This document shows positions 1 to 5,048 of a stretch of 5,048 nucleotides of DNA, piece by piece. The first letter of the stretch is position 1. Each line of letters begins with the position of its first letter. The position numbers and the translations under genes are program-made. This DNA is from an uncultured Gammaproteobacteria bacterium (lineage in GTDB: Bacteria > Pseudomonadota > Gammaproteobacteria > GCA-001735895). The notes beneath the pieces are model-generated. The model worked only from the letters and a program-made list of their open reading frames with translations. It had not been told where the DNA came from and made no database searches. The stretch is taken from assembly GCA_945787265.1 (NCBI GenBank), contig CALZHS010000173.1, positions 1 to 5,048 of the forward strand. Reading direction: 5' to 3'.

Positions 1-6
1 AGAGGA
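1..6 (+). promoter_or_regulatory. Shine-Dalgarno site of cbbS
   Basis: The purine-rich AGAGGA lies seven bases before the cbbS ATG and matches the anti-SD sequence well. It supports ATG 14 as the start. The site is at the very left edge, so what lies upstream (expected: the end of cbbL and a short spacer) cannot be seen. Confidence 0.75.
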
Positions 7-13
7 TAAGAAC

Positions 14-370
14 ATGAGTGATATTCAAGACTATCAATCGAGCCTCGAAGATCCGGCGAGCCGGAAATTCGAAACCTTTTCATACCTGCCGGAAATGACC
101 GCCGAGCAAATTCGCCGACAGGTCGAGTATATCGTCGCGCAGGGCTGGAATCCCGGTATCGAGCATACCGAGCCGGAAAACGCGACCGATAATTACTGGT
201 ACATGTGGAAGTTGCCGATGTTCGGCGAGGACGATGTCGATGCGATCATCAGCGAATGCGTCGCCTGCCATAACGCGCACCCCAACAACCACGTGCGCCT
301 GCTGGGATTCGACAACTTCGCGCAGTCGGCCGGTGCATCGATGGTCATTTACCGCGGCAACCCGGTATAG
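14..370 (+). CDS. cbbS: RuBisCO small subunit (form IA)
   Basis: Small subunit of ribulose-1,5-bisphosphate carboxylase/oxygenase, which caps and stabilises the L8S8 hexadecamer in the cytoplasm for the CO2-fixing step of the Calvin cycle. The 118-residue length is normal for bacterial form I small subunits. Recognisable blocks are the N-terminal RKFETFSYLP (18-27), QVEYIVAQGWNPGIEH (36-51), the strongly conserved YWYMWKLPMFG (61-71) and the C-terminal VRLLGFDNFAQS plus MVIYRG strand. The start is set by a good SD and by the family N-terminus MSxxQDYxSSLxDP. cbbQ begins nine bases after the stop, so the two are almost certainly in one operon. The neighbouring cbbQ and cbbO, and the absence of carboxysome shell genes here, point to the IAq (non-carboxysomal) subtype. 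cbbL is inferred to lie upstream but is not in the window. Confidence 0.97.
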   Translation: MSDIQDYQSSLEDPASRKFETFSYLPEMTAEQIRRQVEYIVAQGWNPGIEHTEPENATDNYWYMWKLPMFGEDDVDAIISECVACHNAHPNNHVRLLGFDNFAQSAGASMVIYRGNPV

Positions 371-379
371 GTCGGCGCC

Positions 380-1213
380 ATGGCGGAAGCGGCAAGTCAG
401 ATGCAGATAGTCGAAACTGATCGCGAGCAGTACCTGGTAAAGGAAGAACCCTTTTACCGGACGGTCGCGGACGAGGTCGAGAACTATCACGCGGCTTACC
501 AGGTGCGCATGCCGGTGATGCTGAAAGGCCCCACTGGTTGCGGCAAGTCGCGCTTCGTCGAATACATGGCCTGGAAGCTACAGAAACCGCTGATCAGCGT
601 TGCCTGCACCGAGGACATGACTGCCTCCGACCTGGTCGGGCGTCATTTGCTCGATATCAACGGCACCCGCTGGCAGGACGGACCGCTGACGGTCGCGGCG
701 CGCATCGGCGCGATCTGTTACCTCGATGAAATCGTCGAGGCCCGTCAGGATACGACCGTGGTGATTCACCCGCTGACCGATCACCGGCGCGAGTTACCGC
801 TGGAGAAAAAGGGCGAGCTGGTGAAAGCACACGAGGATTTCCAGCTGGTGATTTCATACAATCCGGGTTACCAGTCGCTGATGAAGGATTTGAAACAGTC
901 AACCAAGCAGCGTTTCGGTGGACTCGACTTCGACTATCCCGAGGCTGAAACCGAGGCTGAAATCGTCGCCCACGAGGGTGGAATAGACGCGGAAACGGCA
1001 AAAAAGCTGGTGCAGGTCGGGACCAGTTCGCGCAATCTCAAGGGGCATGGACTCGACGAGGGCATGTCGACGCGGTTGCTGATCTACGCGGCGCAGCTGA
1101 TGGCGCAGGGCGTCGATGCCGGGGCCGCGTGCCGGATGGCGCTGGTAACGCCTCTCACCGACGATCCCGATATGCGCGATACGCTCTACGCCGCGGTCGA
1201 TACCTACTTCTGA
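380..1213 (+). CDS. cbbQ: CbbQ, MoxR-family AAA+ ATPase of the RuBisCO activase
   Basis: ATPase motor of the CbbQO RuBisCO activase, which remodels RuBisCO to release tightly bound inhibitory sugar phosphates; CbbQ works as a hexameric ring with CbbO as adaptor. The 277 residues hold the full AAA+ set: Walker A GPTGCGKS (50-57), Walker B AICYLDE (111-117, D116/E117), a sensor-1-like Asn in VISYNPGY (N161), a likely arginine finger in STKQRF (R178) and a sensor-2-like Arg in STRLLIYAA (R232). The segments VEARQDTTVVIHPLTD (119-134) and RNLKGHGLDEG are typical of CbbQ/NorQ. No catalytic residue is missing. The N-terminus before YLVKEEPFYR is about 17 residues. ATG 380 has only a weak SD; an in-frame ATG at 401 with GGAAG about 11 bases upstream is an alternative start. 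NorQ is a close paralogue, but the position between cbbS and cbbO makes CbbQ the clear call. Confidence 0.95.
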   Translation: MAEAASQMQIVETDREQYLVKEEPFYRTVADEVENYHAAYQVRMPVMLKGPTGCGKSRFVEYMAWKLQKPLISVACTEDMTASDLVGRHLLDINGTRWQDGPLTVAARIGAICYLDEIVEARQDTTVVIHPLTDHRRELPLEKKGELVKAHEDFQLVISYNPGYQSLMKDLKQSTKQRFGGLDFDYPEAETEAEIVAHEGGIDAETAKKLVQVGTSSRNLKGHGLDEGMSTRLLIYAAQLMAQGVDAGAACRMALVTPLTDDPDMRDTLYAAVDTYF

Positions 1214-1252
1214 GCGGTATAGTGGGCGTGACGAGGATATCGCAAAAGACTT

Positions 1253-1381
1253 CGTCATGCCGGGCTCGACCCGGCATCCATTCCGAATCCTTTTTGGTCG
1301 TCGGCCGGAAAACCCGATGGGTTTTCCGTGTTTATTTTTCCAGTGGCCTCAATGGACCCCGGCTCGGGGGCCGGGGTTACG
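1253..1381. repeat. Palindromic MITE-like/REP-like intergenic element between cbbQ and cbbO
   Basis: This 129-bp non-coding block is almost wholly built of dyads. The left end starts CGTCATGCCGGG and folds as ATGCCGGG/CCCGGCAT (1257-1264 with 1270-1277, 8 bp perfect, 5-nt loop). The middle is a 10-bp perfect hairpin (1306-1315 with 1319-1328). The right end folds as ACCCCGGC/GCCGGGGT (1356-1363 with 1370-1377, 8 bp perfect, 6-nt loop). The two ends are imperfect inverted copies of each other: both begin CGT at the tip, carry the CCGG-type hairpin and reach TCCATT (left) or its complement AATGGA (right). This resembles small dispersed palindromic elements of the CGTCATGCCGGGC type that I recall from many proteobacterial genomes; that likeness is from memory. 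No open reading frame of its own is credible. The right tip lies at the cbbO ribosome-binding region. Confidence 0.75.
1306..1339 (+). terminator. Possible intrinsic terminator or attenuator after cbbQ
   Basis: A perfect 10-bp stem CGGAAAACCC/GGGTTTTCCG with a 3-nt GAT loop is followed at once by TGTTTATTTTT. Stem, tight loop and T-rich tail fit a rho-independent terminator reading along the + strand, though the stem centre is A/T-rich and the T tract is interrupted. It sits inside the palindromic element, about 90 bp after the cbbQ stop. If active it would cut, but need not abolish, transcription into cbbO. Confidence 0.45.
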
Positions 1382-1386
1382 GTGGT
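1381..1386 (+). promoter_or_regulatory. Weak ribosome-binding site of cbbO
   Basis: GGTGGT ends eight bases before ATG 1395 and is the only SD-like sequence near the cbbO start. Its first base is the last base of the palindromic element's right end, so the element abuts the translation start region. The GC-rich right hairpin (1356-1377) ends only a few bases upstream and could influence access to it. Confidence 0.4.
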
Positions 1387-1394
1387 AATTGATC

Positions 1395-3770
1395 ATGCAT
1401 CCCGAACTCGCCGAATACCTGCAGTGCATCGATCCTGAGGACCTCGGTAACCTCGAAGCGGTCGAGGCATCGTGGCTCGAGGCGCAGCGCATCATGTCGC
1501 CGCAGGGTCTCGAGAACTATCTGGTCGGCATCAAGGCCATGTGCACGCTGGGCAAGGGCCAGGACCTGGTGATGACCTACGTGCAGGAAATGCCAGTGGT
1601 GGCGAAGGAAGTCGGCGAGGATATCGTGCCCGACACGATCGAGGCCATCATGAAACTGTCGTCGCTGACCTCGGGCGCGGTGATCACGCTGATTCTCGCT
1701 AATTTGCCGCTGGCGGCAACCCGGCTCGGCGATGCCGACCTGCTGCGCGGCTATTTCAAGCTGTTGCATCAGCTCGCCGGCAAGGCGCCGCGCGGTCTGC
1801 GCCCGATGATGGAAGCCTTAAGCGAACTGCTGTCAAAATTGACGCTGGGCGGCCTGCGCCGTTGGGCAACCTGGGGAGCGCAGGCCTATCAGCGTGATTT
1901 CGAGGGGCAGGCCGCTTATTTCGGTGTCACTACCGAAACCTCGAAGTCGATGCTACAGCGCGAGCGTCGCGGTACCTTGTTTGTCGATAACCATCGTAAG
2001 CTGAATTTTTACCTGCGCGCGCTGTGGGCAAGGGCGTTTTTCATGCGCCCGACCGCGGACGATTTCGAAACCCGCCAGGGCAGCCGACCCTATATTGAAG
2101 ACTACCTGATTCACCTGCCCGACGCCTTCGATCAATACGACGGTATCGACGGCATCGACGTTTACCGTGCCGCGGCGGCCCACGCGGCCGCGCACATCGT
2201 TTACACCAGCGAAACGGTGTTCGGCGACGATCTGAGCCCGGCACAGCAGTCGAGAGTCGAGATATTCGAGGATGCACGCGTCGAGTATCTCGCCTACCGT
2301 CAGTTTCCGGGCCTGCGGAGGCTGTGGCTCCGGTTTTTCGACCATGCCCTGGAAAGCGCGCCGCCGGATCTTCATCCGGTCGTCGGTATCATGCTGCGCC
2401 TGAATCGCGCATTGCTGGACCCGGATTACAACGATGCCGAAGCCTGGATAAATGATATCGTTAGCCGTTACCGTAAGCTGCTGGAGGCAAACGCGGTAGA
2501 TAGGCCACTGCTGCGTGAGTTCGGCCTCGAATTTTTCGACCGCGTCCGCGTGTCTGAAAAGCTGCCGGCGCTGCGCCTGTTGCAGGATTCGCCGGTGCCA
2601 TACCGCGACGATAACCGGTATTTCTGGGCATTCGACGAAAGCGGCCACGGTAGCGGTGAGTTCGAGCGCATGCCGTGGCTGCAGCCAACGCAGCGCAAGT
2701 ATGTCAGCGTCATGGAGATGGTCAACGAGATCGACTCCGAGCTCGAGGATGGCAACCCGCAGGAAGTCTGGATACTGCCGACCGAGCTGTTTCCCTACGA
2801 AGACCATGGCGTCAGCTACAACGAGTCAGAAGGCGTGGAGCCGATGTCGGAGCCATTCCATTACGACGAGTGGGATTACCAGGTGCAGTTGGCGCGCCCC
2901 GAATGGACCACCGTTATCGAGCGTCGCCAGAAAAAAGACGATCCCGAAATCATGGACCGGATCCTTGAGAAACATAAACCGATCGCCAGCCGCATCAAAC
3001 ACCTGATCGACGCGCTGCAGCCGCAGGGCATCGTGCGCAAGCGCGGCTTTGAGGATGGCGACGAACTCGATATCGACGCCGCGGTGCGCGCGATGATCGA
3101 CATTCGGCGCGGTATCATGCCCGATCCGAGGGTCAATATCCGCATCACGCGGCATCTGCGCGACCTGTCAATGATCGTATTGATGGACCTGTCGGCCTCG
3201 ACCAATGACCGTATCGGCGACCTTAAAGAAGAAGACGAAGGTTACCTGGAGCAGCCCAGCATCCTCGACCTGACGCGCGAAGCCACCGGATTGCTGTCCT
3301 GGGCGGTGGACTCGATCGGCGACAACTACGCGGTACATGGCTTTGCCTCCGACGGGCGCCACGACGTGCAGTATTACCGTTTCAAGGATTTCGATGAATC
3401 CTACAGCGATGACAGCAAGGCCAGGCTGGCCGGCATGAGTGGCGGTCTGTCGACGCGCATGGGCGCGGCCCTGCGACACGCGGGCTACCATCTTGGGCAG
3501 CAAAGCAGCCGCAAGCGCCTGATTTTACTGGTTACCGATGGTGAACCCGCAGACATCGACGAACGTGATCCGCAATACTTACGCCAGGATACCAGGCACG
3601 CGGTTGAGGAGCTTGCCGCAAGCGGAATTCATACCTATTGCCTGACGCTGGATCCGAACGCAGACAGCTATGTTTCGCGTATATTCGGTGCCAATAACTA
3701 TTCGATTGTTGATAACATCGAGCGCCTGCCAGAACGCCTGCCGCGCGTTTTTTCGGCGCTGACGAGTTGA
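1395..3770 (+). CDS. cbbO: CbbO, VWA-domain adaptor of the RuBisCO activase
   Basis: Partner of CbbQ that links the AAA+ ring to RuBisCO; the family is related to NorD. From ATG 1395 it has 791 residues, the normal size. A mostly helical N-terminal half contains HAAAH (263-267) and, 25 residues later, EDARVE (292-297), a pairing also seen in NorD/CobT-like proteins. An acidic middle region (about 410-510) with YDEWDYQ leads to a C-terminal VWA domain (about 590-780). Its MIDAS is complete: DLSAS (598-602), T687 in GLSTRMG, and D715 in LVTDGEP, so it should bind a divalent metal for contact with an acidic residue on RuBisCO. An in-frame TTG lies at 1389, but ATG 1395 gives the family N-terminus MHPELxEYL and is preferred. 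Unlike the cbbS-cbbQ pair, it is separated from cbbQ by 181 bp holding a palindromic element. A NorD role is unlikely, since no nor genes are nearby. Confidence 0.95.
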   Translation: MHPELAEYLQCIDPEDLGNLEAVEASWLEAQRIMSPQGLENYLVGIKAMCTLGKGQDLVMTYVQEMPVVAKEVGEDIVPDTIEAIMKLSSLTSGAVITLILANLPLAATRLGDADLLRGYFKLLHQLAGKAPRGLRPMMEALSELLSKLTLGGLRRWATWGAQAYQRDFEGQAAYFGVTTETSKSMLQRERRGTLFVDNHRKLNFYLRALWARAFFMRPTADDFETRQGSRPYIEDYLIHLPDAFDQYDGIDGIDVYRAAAAHAAAHIVYTSETVFGDDLSPAQQSRVEIFEDARVEYLAYRQFPGLRRLWLRFFDHALESAPPDLHPVVGIMLRLNRALLDPDYNDAEAWINDIVSRYRKLLEANAVDRPLLREFGLEFFDRVRVSEKLPALRLLQDSPVPYRDDNRYFWAFDESGHGSGEFERMPWLQPTQRKYVSVMEMVNEIDSELEDGNPQEVWILPTELFPYEDHGVSYNESEGVEPMSEPFHYDEWDYQVQLARPEWTTVIERRQKKDDPEIMDRILEKHKPIASRIKHLIDALQPQGIVRKRGFEDGDELDIDAAVRAMIDIRRGIMPDPRVNIRITRHLRDLSMIVLMDLSASTNDRIGDLKEEDEGYLEQPSILDLTREATGLLSWAVDSIGDNYAVHGFASDGRHDVQYYRFKDFDESYSDDSKARLAGMSGGLSTRMGAALRHAGYHLGQQSSRKRLILLVTDGEPADIDERDPQYLRQDTRHAVEELAASGIHTYCLTLDPNADSYVSRIFGANNYSIVDNIERLPERLPRVFSALTS

Positions 3771-3879
3771 TTGAAATAGTAATAGTGTCTATTGCTATCG
3801 GGTTATTACATTGAGCCCTGGATTTTGTTAATTTGAAGCGTCAGCCGACTTTTCTGCCCATCGAAACAATAAGTTAACA
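3771..3879 (+). other. Intergenic region cbbO-gph, possible promoter region
   Basis: This 109-bp gap is clearly more AT-rich than the flanking genes, which suits a promoter for the phosphatase-soxB pair. I can see a TTGAAA (3771-3776) and a GTTAAT -10-like hexamer (3827-3832), but neither has a well-spaced good partner, so no specific sigma-70 promoter can be called. There is no clear SD before ATG 3880; the nearest purine run is AATAAG. No small ORF or RNA gene is evident. Confidence 0.3.
3776..3798. repeat. AT-rich inverted repeat just after cbbO
   Basis: ATAGTAATAG (3776-3785), loop TGT, CTATTGCTAT (3789-3798): ten pairs with one G-U wobble. It starts six bases after the cbbO stop. It lacks a T tract and is AT-rich, so it is a poor intrinsic terminator; an mRNA 3'-end structure or an operator for the following gene pair are alternatives. 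It also overlaps a TTGAAA -35-like hexamer (3771-3776) that has no convincing -10 partner. Confidence 0.4.
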
Positions 3880-4605
3880 ATGAATATGCCCGCAGCCAGA
3901 GGCCAGACCGATAACTCCGCAACCAGCGCGAAAATCGCCTTCGACGAGGTCAGACTCGTGCTGTTCGACCTTGACGGGACTCTGGTTGACAGTGTGGGCG
4001 ACCTCGCCTGGTGCGCCAATGAAATGCTGCACAGTCTGGCAATGCCGAAACAGGATCCCGAGGCGGCACGAAACTGGGTTGGTAATGGCGTCGAACGCTT
4101 CGTCAAGCGCGTTCTGACCAACGACATGCAGGCGGAACCGGACGCGGCGCTGTTCAAGGCCGGGCTGGAAATTTTCAACAAGCTCTACGCGAAACATGCC
4201 AGCGATCACAGTGAAGTCTATCCCGGTGTTTTCGAGTCGTTAGAGCGCCTGAGCAAGCTTGATTTGCACCTGGCCTGTGTAACCAACAAGCCTGAACCTT
4301 TCACCTCGAACTTAATCGAGGCATTGGGTTTGAACGTATATTTTGAGCTGGTCGTAGCTGGCGACACCACGCCCAGGAAAAAACCTGATCCCATGCCGCT
4401 GCATTACGCGGCGGATTATTTTGATCTCGACTATGGTGCCTTCCTGATGGTAGGGGACTCGAGCAACGATGTATTGGCGGCAAGGTCGGCGGGCTTTGGC
4501 ATCGTTTGCGTTCCTTATGGATATAATCACGGCCATGACATCGCGGAATCCAACCCGGACCTGGTGGTTGGAAACCTGGTTGAGCTATCCGAAATGTTTG
4601 CCTGA
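3880..4605 (+). CDS. gph: Phosphoglycolate phosphatase (HAD superfamily)
   Basis: Hydrolyses 2-phosphoglycolate, the toxic product of RuBisCO oxygenation, to glycolate in the cytoplasm; in cbb clusters the gene is also called cbbZ. The 241 residues show all four HAD motifs: motif I DLDGTLVD (30-37, nucleophile D30 and acid/base D32), motif II T135 in CVTNKP, motif III K168 in KKPDP, and motif IV VGDSSND (191-197, D193 and D197). The helical segment between motifs I and II is a subclass I cap, and VPYGYNHG (211-218) is typical of proteobacterial Gph. The first 24 residues before VRLVLFD form a longer tail than in E. coli Gph and look unstructured; ATG 3886 is an equally possible start and neither has a strong SD. 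Its place after cbbSQO supports the photorespiratory role. A broader-specificity HAD phosphatase of the Gph group cannot be excluded. soxB follows within 9 bp. Confidence 0.9.
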   Translation: MNMPAARGQTDNSATSAKIAFDEVRLVLFDLDGTLVDSVGDLAWCANEMLHSLAMPKQDPEAARNWVGNGVERFVKRVLTNDMQAEPDAALFKAGLEIFNKLYAKHASDHSEVYPGVFESLERLSKLDLHLACVTNKPEPFTSNLIEALGLNVYFELVVAGDTTPRKKPDPMPLHYAADYFDLDYGAFLMVGDSSNDVLAARSAGFGIVCVPYGYNHGHDIAESNPDLVVGNLVELSEMFA

Positions 4606-4610
4606 GGGGG
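4604..4610 (+). promoter_or_regulatory. Shine-Dalgarno site of soxB overlapping the gph stop
   Basis: GAGGGGG begins inside the TGA stop codon of the phosphatase gene and ends four bases before ATG 4615. It fixes the soxB start and suggests that the two genes share a transcript, possibly with translational coupling. Confidence 0.7.
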
Positions 4611-4614
4611 CCTT

Positions 4615-5048
4615 ATGAACTTGAACCGAAGAGAATTTATCAGACTGCTGGGTCTTGCCGGGGCGGCAGGTATATTTCCCAGCGCTGGATTATCGTCTGC
4701 CAGCGAAGGCTCCAAACTTTACGACATGCCGGCTTTTGGCAACGCCCGTATGCTGCATTTTACCGATTGTCATGCGCAGCTCAATCCGATTTATTTTCGT
4801 GAACCCAGTGTCAACCTGGGTATCGGTGATGCCCTGGGTAAGGCGCCACACCTGGTCGGCAAAAACCTGTTGAAACAGTTTGGAATTCCACACGGTGGCA
4901 TCGAGGAACACGCCTACACCTACCTGAACTTTGAAGAAGCGGCCCGCACCTTCGGTAAGGTGGGCGGTTTTTCCCACCTCGCAACCCTGGTCAAGAAATT
5001 GCGTGCCGAATATGCGCAGGGACGCTCGTTGCTGGTAGAACAGTCTGA
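4615..5048 (+). CDS. soxB: SoxB, thiosulfate-oxidising thiosulfohydrolase (5' part)
   Basis: SoxB is the periplasmic dimanganese enzyme that hydrolyses the sulfonate from SoxY-bound intermediates in the Sox thiosulfate oxidation cycle; it belongs to the 5'-nucleotidase/metallophosphatase family. Only the first 144 codons are here; full proteins are about 550-600 residues. The N-terminus has a twin-arginine signal (NRREFI, residues 4-9), a hydrophobic stretch (10-28) and a probable cleavage site near SSA-S, as expected for Tat export of a folded metalloprotein. HFTDCHAQL (48-56) is the first metal-binding motif (D51, H53), followed by the SoxB-typical YFREPSVNLGIG (60-71) and KVGGFSHLATLVKKLR (115-130). 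The reading frame is open to the right edge, but the last four residues, VEQS, do not match the LDGGDTWQG motif I expect right after this point. A SoxB-like 5'-nucleotidase paralogue is much less likely given FREPSVNLGIG. Confidence 0.92.
   Translation, partial: MNLNRREFIRLLGLAGAAGIFPSAGLSSASEGSKLYDMPAFGNARMLHFTDCHAQLNPIYFREPSVNLGIGDALGKAPHLVGKNLLKQFGIPHGGIEEHAYTYLNFEEAARTFGKVGGFSHLATLVKKLRAEYAQGRSLLVEQS

Noticed and set aside
939..962. Perfect 12-bp tandem repeat CCGAGGCTGAAA in cbbQ, coding PEAETEAE.
   Set aside because: It is in frame and, against the family pattern DYP-x4-EAEIVAHE as I recall it, adds no length, so it looks like chance codon similarity and not a recent duplication.
1129..1392. 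87-codon + strand frame running from the end of cbbQ through the spacer.
   Set aside because: It overlaps the cbbQ end in another frame and otherwise translates the palindromic element; the product shows no protein-like features.
1953..2807. 284-codon open frame on the minus strand inside cbbO.
   Set aside because: It lies wholly antisense to a well-conserved cbbO coding region, has no recognisable motifs or supported start, and long antisense open frames are common in GC-rich genes.
380..3770. norQ/norD (nitric oxide reductase accessory genes) as an alternative identity for the Q/O pair.
   Set aside because: The pair directly follows cbbS, no norB or norC is present, and both proteins carry CbbQ/CbbO-type sequence blocks.
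3825..3880. TTGTTAA (3825-3831) and TTAACAA (3874-3880) could pair around the gph leader and cover its start codon.
   Set aside because: Seven-base A/T-rich arms separated by 42 bases are easily found by chance; there is no supporting riboswitch-like core.
1..5048. CRISPR array, tRNA or rRNA gene, integrase or transposase.
   Set aside because: None seen on either strand: no regularly spaced repeats, no cloverleaf-like sequence in the short spacers and no recombinase motifs.

Overview
The window looks like part of a carbon-fixation locus from a chemolithoautotrophic sulfur-oxidising proteobacterium, most plausibly a gammaproteobacterium. That placement is inferred from the protein set and from GC-rich coding sequence; no 16S rRNA or other taxonomic marker is present. 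All five genes are on the + strand and coding density is high.

Layout. At the left edge is cbbS (14-370), the small subunit of form I RuBisCO; its usual partner cbbL should lie just outside the left edge. Nine bases later comes cbbQ (380-1213), a MoxR-type AAA+ ATPase. A non-coding gap of about 180 bp follows. It holds a compact, fully palindrome-structured element (1253-1381) made of three hairpins with imperfect terminal inverted repeats; the middle hairpin is followed by a T-rich run and could act as a terminator or attenuator. Then comes cbbO (1395-3770), a large protein with a C-terminal VWA domain and an intact MIDAS. After a 109-bp AT-rich gap with a small dyad directly behind the cbbO stop come a HAD-family phosphoglycolate phosphatase (3880-4605) and, 9 bp after its stop codon, the 5' part of soxB (4615 to the right edge), which carries a twin-arginine signal.

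How the genes work together. CbbL/CbbS fix CO2. CbbQ and CbbO form the RuBisCO activase that removes inhibitory sugar phosphates. The phosphatase clears 2-phosphoglycolate made by RuBisCO oxygenation. SoxB is a periplasmic enzyme of thiosulfate oxidation, which supplies electrons and energy for the Calvin cycle. The cbbS-cbbQ-cbbO order marks the non-carboxysomal (IAq-type) form IA RuBisCO arrangement.

I do not see a new biological system here. The points most worth a second look are the palindromic element inserted between cbbQ and cbbO, the tight coupling of soxB to the phosphatase gene, and the last few codons of soxB at the window edge, which do not match what I expect of the family.
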